DNA of 23,703 bases, from contig BQJG01000050.1 of assembly GCA_021604585.1 (NCBI GenBank), forward strand, positions 1-23,703. Direction: 5' to 3'. The DNA comes from Hyphococcus sp. GTDB lineage: Bacteria; Pseudomonadota; Alphaproteobacteria; Caulobacterales; Parvularculaceae. The notes beneath the pieces were generated by a model. It was not told the DNA's origin, ran no database searches, and saw only the letters and a program-made list of their open reading frames with translations. Shown piece after piece: positions 16,879-23,703 of this stretch. The translations under genes were made by a program, and so were the position numbers. Numbering within the stretch: the first letter of the stretch is position 1; each line of letters begins with the position of its first letter.

Positions 16879-18466
16879 GCCATCAAAAAAAGCTGGCGGC
16901 AAAAACCCGCATCTGATCGAAGGCGGCATTGACGCCATCGTCATCGGCGCAGGCGTTGATGGGCTGACAGCTGCCGCTTATCTCGGCAAGGCCGGCTTGC
17001 GCACCGTTTTAATTGGCGCGGGTCCGGAAATTGGCGGGCGTATTGCGGCGCGTGAAATCGCACCAGGTGTTGAAGGCGTCGATGGCGAGCATCTCGTGAC
17101 GCAGCTTGATCCCGATACAATCGCCGAGCTCGATCTTTACCGGCACGGGGTGGAGTTTGCCGCGCGCCGGCTCGACACGACATACTTCTTTGAAAGCGGC
17201 AGCGTGCTGCGTTTCGACGGCGATCTGACACAAGCCGCGTTGCTGTCGCTCGATGATGATAGTGACCGGGAAATTCTCGAAGCCTTCATGGGCGACGTTC
17301 TGGAGACGTCGGCGTTTTTGCGCCCGGCCTTCTCTCCTGCCGGTTACCCCGGCGCTGGCGATGCGCATCGGCGCGTGCTTGAAAAAGCACTGGGCCAGAG
17401 CTCGCCGGAAATGGCGGCGCGGATCAGGAAATATCTTTTCGCGACCGCTGATGACGTATTGCGCGGACGGTTTGGCGAAGGTCCGTTGCGGACGCTCTTG
17501 CTGGCGGAAACGGCGTTCCGCTCGGCTGCGGCGCCGTTTGAGCCGTTCAGTTTCATGTCGCTGCTGCGCCGCTATGCGGGCGAGGCGGCGGGCCTGCAGG
17601 GCGCGGCCGCCTATCCAAAAGGCGGCGCGGCTTCGGTGGTGACGGCATTGCGCCGCGCTGCGCAGGCCGCGAAAGTTGATGTGCGTGCGGCGACGCCGGT
17701 AAAATCGATATTGATAGAGGGCGACCGCGTTGCTGGCGTGACGTTGCTCGATGGCGGACAAGTGCGCGCGCCAATCGTAGTCGCAGCGATTGATGCGAAG
17801 CAGGCCTTTCAGGAAATGATCGGCCCGCAATTTATCGATATTGAATTGCAGCATATTTTATCGGCGCGCAAACCGCAGATCGCCAGCGCCCGGATGCAGA
17901 TTATTCTAAAAGGTGTGGCGCAGGACGATGCGACGCGACGGAACATGATGCGCCGGCTTGTTTATGCGCCGTCGCCGGAAGCGCTGGCGAGCGCGTTTAT
18001 CGATGCGCGCGCCGGGCGTGTTCCCGAGCGCTTGATTGTCGAAGCGGTGTTTCCAACGGCGCTTGATGAAGGTGCGGCGCTCGACAAGCGTCAGGTCATG
18101 TCGATCATGGCGCACCCCCTGCCGTTTGACGAAGCGCCGGACGCGGCGCGGCGGGAAGAAGTCCGCTCGGCGATTCTCGATTCCATCGAAATGTTCGCCG
18201 CCGGATTTTCAGGGCGCATCGAAGCGGAAGATTTGCGGCTTGCTTGTGACGAGGCTGACTCTGTCCGCGCGAGCAAAGGCGCCTATGCGGCCAAGCCTGA
18301 CATCCTGCAACAATGGGCGCTGGCCTCTGCGGTCACGGGGTCGGGCGGCATTAGCGGTTTTTATTTCTGCGGGCCGGAAGCGCAGATTGGTTCCGGCCTT
18401 TCCTGCGGTGCTGGCCGCGCGGCGGCGAAAGCGGCGTTGCGCGCCTTTAAAAAGGGGGCGACATGA
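16871..18466 (+). CDS. FAD-dependent oxidoreductase (phytoene desaturase / PYROXD2-like)
   Basis: 531 residues. The N-terminal FAD-binding motif is intact: 'AIVIGAGVDGLTAAAYLGKA' with G26, G28 and G31, then 'GPEIGGR' near residues 51-57. The middle shows 'AAAYPKGGAASVVTALRRAA', the substrate-side helix of the phytoene-desaturase superfamily, and 'VKSILIEGDRVAGVTLLDGG'. The C-terminal FAD motif 'GFYFCGPEAQIGSGLSCGAG' (about 497-516) is present. The family oxidises C-C or C-N bonds, and the substrate cannot be inferred. No carotenoid genes lie in the window, so a carotenoid role has no local support. It overlaps the upstream paralogue by 8 bases and the downstream GcvT-like gene by 4 (ATGA), so the three are almost certainly one operon. 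Confidence 0.9.
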   Translation: MSEPSKKAGGKNPHLIEGGIDAIVIGAGVDGLTAAAYLGKAGLRTVLIGAGPEIGGRIAAREIAPGVEGVDGEHLVTQLDPDTIAELDLYRHGVEFAARRLDTTYFFESGSVLRFDGDLTQAALLSLDDDSDREILEAFMGDVLETSAFLRPAFSPAGYPGAGDAHRRVLEKALGQSSPEMAARIRKYLFATADDVLRGRFGEGPLRTLLLAETAFRSAAAPFEPFSFMSLLRRYAGEAAGLQGAAAYPKGGAASVVTALRRAAQAAKVDVRAATPVKSILIEGDRVAGVTLLDGGQVRAPIVVAAIDAKQAFQEMIGPQFIDIELQHILSARKPQIASARMQIILKGVAQDDATRRNMMRRLVYAPSPEALASAFIDARAGRVPERLIVEAVFPTALDEGAALDKRQVMSIMAHPLPFDEAPDAARREEVRSAILDSIEMFAAGFSGRIEAEDLRLACDEADSVRASKGAYAAKPDILQQWALASAVTGSGGISGFYFCGPEAQIGSGLSCGAGRAAAKAALRAFKKGAT

Positions 18467-19623
18467 TCTTTCCCGCAGAAGATTTCTTCGCCGACGCGCC
18501 GCGTCCCACGCCGCTTTTTACGGCGGTGGCCTCGCACAGCGAAGCCAATCTGTGGACCTCTGTGAATGGCTGGACCACAGCGCGTGTTTATTCGTCGGTC
18601 ACACAAGAATATGAATCCGCAAAGAGCGGGGCGGCACTCGCCGATCTCGGTCCGCTCGCGCGTTACGCTGTTCGCGGCGATGCAGCGGCGGAGTTTCTCG
18701 GGCGGTTGACGACGGCGCCGGCGCTGACCTTGCAGGTTGGTGAGAGCGCGCGCGGATTGATGCTGAATGATCGCGGCTATGTCATTGACCTCGCCGAAGT
18801 GTCGCGGCTGTCTGACGAATTGTTCCTGCTGACATTGCCCGCCCCGCATGCGCGCCATATTGCGCTTGCAATTCGCGGACTTGATGTGGCGGCCGACGAT
18901 ATTTCAGGCGATGTCGCGGCGCTTGGCGTTTTCGGTCCGCAAACGGCGGGCGTGCTGGCGGCGGCGGGGTTGAAAGCTGTCAGTGAAACCATGGCGGCGT
19001 CCGGCGTGTTGCGCGGCGTTGAAACGGCGGCGCGACCGATTCAATTTGGCGCCTTGCCCGGCGTTGAATTAATATTTCCAAAGGACGAAGCGCTGACCAT
19101 CTGGGAACGAATTATTCGGCGCGGCGCCGGAACGCCGGTCGGTCTTGATGCGCTGGAGATTTTACGGCTTGAAGCGGGCGCACCGCGCCCTGGTCTCGAC
19201 TTCACGCCTGCCGGTCGCGCCGGCGCAAGTCCGCGTACGCCCGAAGAGCTGGGCCTCGCGCATCTCGCCCCGCTTGATCGCGGCTGGTATAATGGCCGCC
19301 GGGGTCTGCGCGAACTGGCCGGAAACCCCCGCCGCCGCCTCCGGGCGCTGTCGGTGGATGCGGAATCTGCGAGTCCCGGAGCGGCGGTTTTCTGCGACGG
19401 CAAGCCGGTCGGCCGGGTCACCAGCTGCGCCTGGTCACCGGCTCGCAAACGGGTCATTGTCTTCGCCGATGTCGATGCGATAACTCGCGGAAATGCCTAT
19501 GAAATTTCCGCTTCTGCACCGGCAGAGGGCCGGGTTCCGGCCAAACGCTTCGAGACCGTGGAAAGCGCGCTGGCCAAGGCTTTCGTCAATCAGCAAGGCG
19601 TCGCGACGGATTTCCGCCGCTGA
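18463..19623 (+). CDS. GcvT-like (aminomethyltransferase / YgfZ-type) folate-domain protein
   Basis: 386 residues, starting in an ATGA overlap with the oxidoreductase. The GCV_T domain is seen in 'AALADLGPLARYAVRGDAAA' (about 57-76), 'RGLMLNDRGYVIDLAEVSR' (about 97-115), 'LGVFGPQTAGVLAAAGL' and 'LDALEILRLEAGAPRPGLDF'. The C-terminal barrel with 'PLDRGWYNGRRGLRELAGNP' resembles GcvT_C. In GcvT the equivalent of 'VIDLAEV' usually reads DD, whereas only Asp109 is kept here, so ordinary glycine-cleavage T-protein activity is doubtful. Related domains in dimethylglycine and sarcosine dehydrogenases pass a C1 unit from an FAD enzyme to tetrahydrofolate, which fits its coupling to a flavoenzyme. No gcvH or gcvP lies nearby. 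The role is inferred; the fold assignment is fairly firm. Confidence 0.83.
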   Translation: MIFPAEDFFADAPRPTPLFTAVASHSEANLWTSVNGWTTARVYSSVTQEYESAKSGAALADLGPLARYAVRGDAAAEFLGRLTTAPALTLQVGESARGLMLNDRGYVIDLAEVSRLSDELFLLTLPAPHARHIALAIRGLDVAADDISGDVAALGVFGPQTAGVLAAAGLKAVSETMAASGVLRGVETAARPIQFGALPGVELIFPKDEALTIWERIIRRGAGTPVGLDALEILRLEAGAPRPGLDFTPAGRAGASPRTPEELGLAHLAPLDRGWYNGRRGLRELAGNPRRRLRALSVDAESASPGAAVFCDGKPVGRVTSCAWSPARKRVIVFADVDAITRGNAYEISASAPAEGRVPAKRFETVESALAKAFVNQQGVATDFRR

Positions 19624-19669
19624 CCCGTTCAATGAGTGCTGGATGGCGAAAGCTGATAGAGGAATTGAT

Positions 19670-20101
19670 ATGAAGAAATTTTTGCTTACGACGGCCGCAA
19701 TCGCAGGCGCCGGCTTGCTCGCCACGACGGCGTTCGCTGGTGACGGCAAGGGCCGCGGCCACGGCGGCTGGGACCGGATGGATGTGAATGGCGATGGCGA
19801 AATTACCGCCGATGAAATGTCCGAAAAACACGCCGCCCTCATCGAAGCGGCCGACGCTGACGGAAACGGCGCCATTTCAAGAGAAGAAATGCAAGCTTAC
19901 CACAAAGCCAAGCGCGAAGAGCGCCGCGCTAAACGCAGCGCCGACGCCAATGGCGACGGCAATGTCGATCGCACTGAGTTTTTGAACGCAGCGCAAGAGC
20001 GCTTCGACAAGATGGACAAGGATGGCGATGGCGTCTTGAGTGAAGACGAACAGCATCGCGACCGCGGCCATCACCGTCGTGGCGGAAAACGCGGCGAGTA
20101 A
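19670..20101 (+). CDS. Secreted four-EF-hand calcium-binding-like protein
   Basis: 143 residues; the ATG at 19670 follows AGAGGAA (19658-19664). The start gives a clear signal peptide, 'MKKFLLTTAAIAGAGLLATT' followed by AFA and then GDGKG, so export to the periplasm or beyond is expected. Four 12-residue EF loops are visible with Asp at positions 1, 3 and 5 or close: D38-E49 (DVNGDGEITADE), D62-E73 (DADGNGAISREE), D92-E103 (DANGDGNVDRTE) and D116-E127 (DKDGDGVLSEDE). All keep the Glu at position 12. The helix between loops 2 and 3 is very basic (KAKREERRAKRS), and the C-terminus is His/Arg-rich (GHHRRGGKRG). It lies 46 bases after the GcvT-like gene and 67 bases before the sigma gene; metal or calcium binding is inferred. 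Confidence 0.93.
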   Translation: MKKFLLTTAAIAGAGLLATTAFAGDGKGRGHGGWDRMDVNGDGEITADEMSEKHAALIEAADADGNGAISREEMQAYHKAKREERRAKRSADANGDGNVDRTEFLNAAQERFDKMDKDGDGVLSEDEQHRDRGHHRRGGKRGE

Positions 20102-20117
20102 GTTTTGTTGAGAATAT

Positions 20118-20149
20118 CCGGTCTCGCGCTGCTGAGCGCGCGGGACCGG
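20118..20149. promoter_or_regulatory. 12-bp stem hairpin between the EF-hand and sigma factor genes
   Basis: CCGGTCTCGCGC (20118-20129) pairs with GCGCGGGACCGG (20138-20149) through an 8-base loop, with one T-G pair. No T-run follows (AGCAAACC), so it is not a standard intrinsic terminator on this strand. It sits 20 bases before the sigma-factor start, and the only purine-rich site, GGAG at 20148-20151, overlaps its right arm. It could damp read-through from the EF-hand gene, protect mRNA ends, or limit ribosome access to the sigma gene. Confidence 0.6.
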
Positions 20150-20168
20150 AGCAAACCAGACCGGCGCA

Positions 20169-20780
20169 TTGTTGAAACAGGATGCAGATAGCGATGAGGC
20201 GCTGGTCAAGCGCGCAGGGGGCGGAGACCAAATCGCCGCCACCGTTCTTGTTGAGAGGCATACGCGAATGATTTACGCCGCAAGCTACCGGATGCTGGGT
20301 TCCAAGCACGCTGCCGAAGATGCCGTGCAGGAAACCTTTTTGCGTCTGTGGCGGCATGCGACGAAGTGGAAACCCCAAGGCGCGAAGTTTGAAACCTGGC
20401 TTTATCGCGTGGCGATGAATATCTGCCTCGATCATTTGCGCAAGGCGAAGCGCGTCGCGCCGGAAGAGGCGGCGCCCGGCGGCATGGACGCGCAGGCCGA
20501 CGGCGCTGACCGTCAGGATCAGGCGATATTCTTGCGCGAGCGGCGCTTCGCGATTGACGAAGCGCTGGAGCGCTTGCCGGAGCGGCAAAAATTGGCGATC
20601 ACGCTCTGCCACTTTCAGGAGCTGAGCAATATCGAAGCCGCAGAGATTATGGAGATCAGCGTTGATGCGCTGGAATCGCTTCTGGCGCGCGGACGGCGCG
20701 GCCTGAAGGAAAGTCTCGCGCCTATGCGCGAGCATTTGACGGGAAAGATGGACGATGAGCAAAGCATCAACATCAATTGA
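20169..20780 (+). CDS. ECF RNA polymerase sigma factor (RpoE/CnrH type)
   Basis: 203 residues from TTG at 20169 (a second TTG follows at once, so 20172 is equally possible); there is no good ribosome site, and translation may be weak or coupled. Region 2 is seen as 'HTRMIYAASYRMLGSKHAAE' and 'DAVQETFLRLWRHATKW' (residues about 31-67), which recognise the -10 element. Region 4 runs about 128-180, with 'ALERLPERQKLAITLCHFQE' and the helix-turn-helix 'IEAAEIMEISVDALESLLAR', which recognise the -35. The linker is short and Ala-rich. Its 3' end overlaps the next gene by 26 bases, the usual arrangement for sigma and anti-sigma pairs. It is cytoplasmic and probably held inactive at the membrane. Confidence 0.94.
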   Translation: MLKQDADSDEALVKRAGGGDQIAATVLVERHTRMIYAASYRMLGSKHAAEDAVQETFLRLWRHATKWKPQGAKFETWLYRVAMNICLDHLRKAKRVAPEEAAPGGMDAQADGADRQDQAIFLRERRFAIDEALERLPERQKLAITLCHFQELSNIEAAEIMEISVDALESLLARGRRGLKESLAPMREHLTGKMDDEQSININ

Positions 20781-21228
20781 ACGCTTAGAAGCGTTAGGCC
20801 GTTGTTGCGACGCTTATGGCGGCGACCCGGCCCGCTGGCCTGCGGATATGCGCGCATCGCTTTCCGATCTTCTCGAGACAGACGAGGCCGCCAATATCAT
20901 GTCGCAGGCTTTGGAGCTTGATGGATTTTTGAACGCGGCGAGTGCGCCGCGCATGAGCGAAGATTTGCCGCGCCGGATTGCGGCGTCCTTTGCGGCGCCA
21001 AAACCGCCGGCCAGTTTGATGGAATGGGTGCGCGGGTTTGCACCGGCCATGCGGTTGGTTCCAGCTGGCGCGCTGGCGGGACTTGGCGCGCTGGGGCTGG
21101 CTTCGGGCATGATGAGTGCGTCGGCGCAAACGCCCCTGACGCCCGAATATGAAGCGCTTGCTTATTTGGACGACCTTTCGCTGACCGCGATCGATGAAGA
21201 AGGAGACCTCGCATGGGACGCGGAGTAA
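20755..21228 (+). CDS. Putative membrane-anchored anti-sigma factor
   Basis: 157 residues. The N-terminal part 'LEALGRCCDAYGGDPARWPA' (residues 11-30) matches a small alphaproteobacterial family that I recall lying directly after ECF sigma genes. One hydrophobic segment (about 101-121, 'LVPAGALAGLGALGLASGMM') would place about 100 N-terminal residues in the cytoplasm, where they could bind the sigma factor, and a short acidic C-terminus (EYEALAYLDDLSLTAIDEEG) in the periplasm. No zinc-binding HxxxCxxC anti-sigma motif is visible; the N-terminus has an adjacent Cys pair (C17, C18). The role is inferred from gene order, topology and the 26-base overlap with the sigma gene. It overlaps the next gene by 16 bases. 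Confidence 0.8.
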   Translation: MSKASTSIERLEALGRCCDAYGGDPARWPADMRASLSDLLETDEAANIMSQALELDGFLNAASAPRMSEDLPRRIAASFAAPKPPASLMEWVRGFAPAMRLVPAGALAGLGALGLASGMMSASAQTPLTPEYEALAYLDDLSLTAIDEEGDLAWDAE

Positions 21229-21764
21229 TTGCTGCGCTTGTCGCGATGGGCGCGTTGCTGTTTGTTTCGCTCGGCTTCAATGTGTTCACGCTTGGACATA
21301 TGTCAGGCCGCATGATCGCCGGGCATCCTCCGCAGGAAAAAAGCGAACGAGGCTCGCGCGGCGGATTTGAAGATCCGTTTCGCATTCTCACTTATGCCGA
21401 TGAATTGTCGCCGGAACTGCGCGAGCGGTTCCGCGAAGCGTTCCGCGAAGAGCTGCCCACCTTGCGCGAAGAGCATCACAACATGAAAGGCTTGCGCCGC
21501 GAGCTTGGCGTGTTGATGAGCGCGGAAGTTTGGGACCGCGAGGCCATCGCCGCGAAGCTCGACGAAATCAGCGCGGCGCAAGAGCGCAAATATGACGTGT
21601 TCAACGAAGCATTTTTAAGCGCATTTGAATCGCTGCCGGCGGCGGAGCGCAAGCGCCTGATCGACACCGCCAATCAGCGCCGCGCAGAGCATCATAAAAA
21701 ACGCCGAAAAGATCGCGGTGACGAGCACCGCGATCCGCCGCCGCCGGTGGAAGGTGAAGAGTAG
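21213..21764 (+). CDS. CnrX/ZraP-like membrane-anchored periplasmic sensor
   Basis: 183 residues; the ATG has AAGGAG 7 bases upstream, the strongest ribosome site in this operon. A single N-terminal membrane helix (residues about 5-27, 'VIAALVAMGALLFVSLGFNV') anchors a periplasmic helical domain. This domain resembles heavy-metal-sensor (CnrX) and Spy/CpxP/ZraP-type helical hairpins: 'LSPELRERFREAFREELPTL', 'REEHHNMKGLRRELGVLM' (about 85-102) and 'WDREAIAAKLDEISAAQERK'. His and Met residues (H88, H89, M91) could bind metal, but CnrX ligands cannot be matched one to one. The tail is Lys/Arg/His-rich and then Pro-rich (RDPPPPVEGEE). By analogy with CnrYXH, it would sense a periplasmic cue and act through the upstream anti-sigma protein. 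Confidence 0.85.
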   Translation: MGRGVIAALVAMGALLFVSLGFNVFTLGHMSGRMIAGHPPQEKSERGSRGGFEDPFRILTYADELSPELRERFREAFREELPTLREEHHNMKGLRRELGVLMSAEVWDREAIAAKLDEISAAQERKYDVFNEAFLSAFESLPAAERKRLIDTANQRRAEHHKKRRKDRGDEHRDPPPPVEGEE

Positions 21765-21778
21765 GCGCCCCTACAAAG

Positions 21779-21887
21779 CCTTCATCCTGAGGAGAAAAAT
21801 CCTTCATATCCTTCGAGACGCTGCACAAGAGTGCGGCTCCTCAGGATGAAGGATTTTTGTTGCGCGCTTTTGAGATGAAGGATTTTT
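21779..21887. repeat. REP-like intergenic palindrome
   Basis: CCTTCATCCTGAGGAG (21779-21794) and CTCCTCAGGATGAAGG (21837-21852) are a perfect 16-bp inverted repeat. Between them lies 'ATCCTTCGAGACGCTGC', typical of a palindromic element widespread in Alphaproteobacteria. ATGAAGGATTTTT occurs at 21846-21858 and again at 21875-21887, with its reverse complement at 21795-21807, so the element is a broken or nested composite. No ORF or terminator explains it. Confidence 0.8.
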
Positions 21888-21904
21888 CGTCTCGAACGAC
21901 GAAG

Positions 21905-22060
21905 GTGGTGACGGGTTTTACCGCCAATCTTGTTCTGGTTGACGGCGATCCGCTGAGCGATGTCGGCTTGGTGGAAAATCCGGACGCGGTAATGATCAGC
22001 CGACGGTGGATCTTTGAGAAAAAACTGGCGCAAGGGCGCAACGCAAGCATCAACTCCGCG
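21905..22060 (+). pseudogene. C-terminal remnant of an amidohydrolase
   Basis: The frame reads 'TGFTANLVLVDGDPLSDVGL' and then 'VENPDAVMISRRWIFEKK', which is the end of an imidazolonepropionase-like amidohydrolase (typically ..ADLVLVDGDPL.D...L.....V.VM..G.). Nothing of the metal-binding barrel is present upstream; the REP-like palindrome begins 18 bases before the remnant. The frame runs on into the convergent transporter gene without a normal stop. It is a relict left by a deletion or rearrangement and should have no function. Confidence 0.7.
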
Positions 22061-22106
22061 CACGGTTCGCCGCGCAATTGCGATGTTTCTGGAGTTGTAG
22101 GCAGGT

Positions 22107-23489
22107 TCAACCCGCGGCGTTGGATTGCCTTGGGAATTTTGCTGCGTAAATCAGCATCAAAATCGACAGGATCATTAGGGCGCCGAAAGCCCAACGGAAC
22201 CCTTTATCGTCAAGGCCGAACTGCATAAGCAGCAATGATGCGCCAATAGCGCCGATGCTTGCGCCAAGACGTTGTACAACGTTGATCAGGGTTGCGGTGC
22301 CGCTCATTTTTTCAGAAGCAACTGAACTATAGGCGGCGGTCATGGCGGGCATCTGCGCGAAGGCGAGACCTGCGCCGCGCCCTATAAGTGCGATCAAGAC
22401 GATTAAAGGAGAGAGTTTATCCCGAAAGACAAAGGGTAAAAGCGATAGAACAAGAAGTAGGGCGCCGATATTAATCGCCAAAGCGGCGCCATATCGGTCA
22501 GTTATGCGTCCGGCGAAGAATAGGGAAATGGCGCTACCCAAACCCATTATGAAAAGCAGCAACCCCGTTTCGGTCGCGGTTGTGCCTTGCGAAATCTGAA
22601 AGTAAAGCGGCAACAAAAATAGACCGCCATACATATTCGCGCCGGTAAGGATATTCACCGCCGCCGCCGCCGAAAAGGTTCTTCGTTTAAAGAGCGCAAG
22701 ATCGAGAAGGGGATTGCTGCGGTGTCGTGAGACAAAGACAAAAGCCACCGAAAAAACCGTCCCAGCGATCACCACAGCGAGGCTGGGGATGGATATCCCC
22801 GCCACGCCGATCTGCGCCGACCCTAAAAGGAGAAGAGATAGACCGGTGCCCAGTAGAATAAGACCTGTAACATCAAGTGATCGGCTGTTATCGAGGTCGC
22901 CCTTTGGGACAAGTTTGTAAGCTGCAATCAGCGCGGTGGCGCCAATCGGAACATTGATCCAGAACAGCGAGCGCCATCCGGCGGATTCCAAAAGTAAGCC
23001 GCCAATGGCTGGCCCAATCGCCGGCCCTAAGGCGACGACAAGGCCGATCACGCCGAACAGTCTACCGAGCTGTCTCGATCCGGCTACTACGCCGATGAGG
23101 GCTTGGCCGCTTGGTATCAAAATGCCGCCGGCAAGCCCCTGAATGATGCGAGCCGTAATCAAAGCGAGTGGGCCAGACGCCAACGCGCAAAGCGCCGAAC
23201 CTAATACGAACAGCGCCGTCGACCCCATCCACGCGCGCCCATGACCGAAGCGGTCACACAACCATGATGCGGCGGGAAGCGAAACCGCAAGTGCAATAAG
23301 GTAAGCGCTGACGGTCCATTGAATGAGGTTTAAATCAGCTTGGAAATCGATCCTTATTGCGTCGACCGCCAGATTGACGATTGTTGAATCGAGCATCGCC
23401 ATAAACGCGCCGGCGCCGGTGATGGCGGCGATAGCCCAGATTCGCGCAGAAATCGGCGGTGGATTGTGTGTCTCGGTCGCGGTCTTCAC
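22107..23489 (-). CDS. DHA2-family MFS drug/proton antiporter (EmrB/QacA type)
   Basis: 460 residues, GTG start at 23489 with no strong ribosome site. Fourteen hydrophobic segments can be counted, as expected for DHA2. Motifs are 'MAMLDSTIVNLAVDAI' in helix 1, motif A 'WLCDRFGHGRAW' in the loop after helix 2, helix 4 'RIIQGLAGGILIPSGQALIG', and antiporter motif C 'VVALGPAIGPAIGGLLLES' in helix 5. It should export hydrophobic or cationic compounds in exchange for protons across the inner membrane. No EmrA-type membrane-fusion gene or TetR/MarR regulator is adjacent inside the window. It is somewhat less GC-rich than the central block and lies next to a gene scar, so acquisition by transfer is possible. 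Confidence 0.92.
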   Translation of the reverse strand: MKTATETHNPPPISARIWAIAAITGAGAFMAMLDSTIVNLAVDAIRIDFQADLNLIQWTVSAYLIALAVSLPAASWLCDRFGHGRAWMGSTALFVLGSALCALASGPLALITARIIQGLAGGILIPSGQALIGVVAGSRQLGRLFGVIGLVVALGPAIGPAIGGLLLESAGWRSLFWINVPIGATALIAAYKLVPKGDLDNSRSLDVTGLILLGTGLSLLLLGSAQIGVAGISIPSLAVVIAGTVFSVAFVFVSRHRSNPLLDLALFKRRTFSAAAAVNILTGANMYGGLFLLPLYFQISQGTTATETGLLLFIMGLGSAISLFFAGRITDRYGAALAINIGALLLVLSLLPFVFRDKLSPLIVLIALIGRGAGLAFAQMPAMTAAYSSVASEKMSGTATLINVVQRLGASIGAIGASLLLMQFGLDDKGFRWAFGALMILSILMLIYAAKFPRQSNAAG

Positions 23490-23563
23490 AACGTCTGCTT
23501 AACATTGCTGACGCCGTGCGAAAAAACCCAATTACTGCGAGCTTTTGTCGCGTGGTTGGAAGC

Positions 23564-23703
23564 CTACTCCGCCGCCTGCGTTGCAACGACTTGCGCCGGC
23601 GTTGCATCGCGGCCCGTCAACACATGCGCTTCCTTGCGGATGAATTGCGGCAGGCGGACTTTCGCTTCCTTGCGGCGCGGGAAAGTGGCGCAGGCGACGG
23701 TGC
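23564..23703 (-). CDS. C-terminal end of an unidentified gene (5' end outside window)
   Basis: A minus-strand frame open from the right edge ends with TAG at 23564-23566. The readable end is 'TVACATFPRRKEAKVRLPQF' followed by 'IRKEAHVLTGRDATPAQVVA' and TQAAE. Codons strongly favour G or C in the third position (GCG, CGC, GTC, AAG), as in the real genes here, so it is probably coding. I do not recognise the family. The 74 bases between it and the transporter start show no hairpin or clear promoter; the transporter might be expressed from read-through. Confidence 0.65.
   Translation of the reverse strand, partial: TVACATFPRRKEAKVRLPQFIRKEAHVLTGRDATPAQVVATQAAE

Noticed and set aside
15556..18466. 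Carotenoid biosynthesis cluster
   Set aside because: The phytoene-desaturase-like fold alone is not enough; no phytoene synthase, cyclase or GGPP synthase is present in the window.
18463..19623. Glycine cleavage system T-protein (gcvT)
   Set aside because: No gcvH or gcvP adjoins it, and the usual DD motif is not kept; the gene is coupled to oxidoreductases instead.

Overview
The window comes from a GC-rich alphaproteobacterial chromosome (roughly 60% GC by eye). The lineage is inferred from gene content: the C-terminal part of a gene-transfer-agent (GTA) tail protein, a DegP / response regulator / histidine kinase / GlnE neighbourhood of a kind I recall from Alphaproteobacteria, an ECF sigma locus with a 'DAYGGDPARWP'-type putative anti-sigma protein, and two intergenic palindrome families common in this class. 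No rRNA, tRNA, CRISPR array, transposase or integrase was recognised.

Layout. 1-776: 3' end of a GTA/phage-tail hub gene. A GAAA-loop palindrome at 796-815 separates it from a less GC-rich gene for a nine-helix membrane protein of unknown function (903-2645). A lipoprotein of the DUF885 family lies convergently on the minus strand (2668-4419). 4621-8371 carries a DnaJ-type co-chaperone without a zinc finger, an unrecognised 472-residue protein and an alpha/beta hydrolase-OsmC fusion. 8533-12253 holds a periplasmic DegP/HtrA protease followed, after a strong intrinsic terminator, by an OmpR-type response regulator and its histidine kinase: an envelope-stress module. A small HU-like protein and glnE follow.

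15556-19623 is a tightly overlapping three-gene unit: two related FAD oxidoreductases of the phytoene-desaturase/PYROXD2 type, the first with a broken dinucleotide-binding motif, and a GcvT-like folate-domain protein. It could be an oxidative demethylation or C1-transfer module, but no substrate can be read from the sequence. 19670-21764 holds a secreted four-EF-hand protein, an ECF sigma factor, a single-pass putative anti-sigma protein and a CnrX/ZraP-like membrane-anchored periplasmic sensor. The last three overlap, and the arrangement resembles CnrYXH-type metal or envelope sensing.

21779-22060 is a scar: a REP-like palindrome joined to the orphan C-terminus of an amidohydrolase. A 14-helix DHA2-type drug/proton antiporter (minus strand, 22107-23489) and the C-terminal end of an unidentified minus-strand gene close the window.

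The two most unusual parts are the FAD-FAD-GcvT operon and the EF-hand/sigma/anti-sigma/periplasmic-sensor locus.
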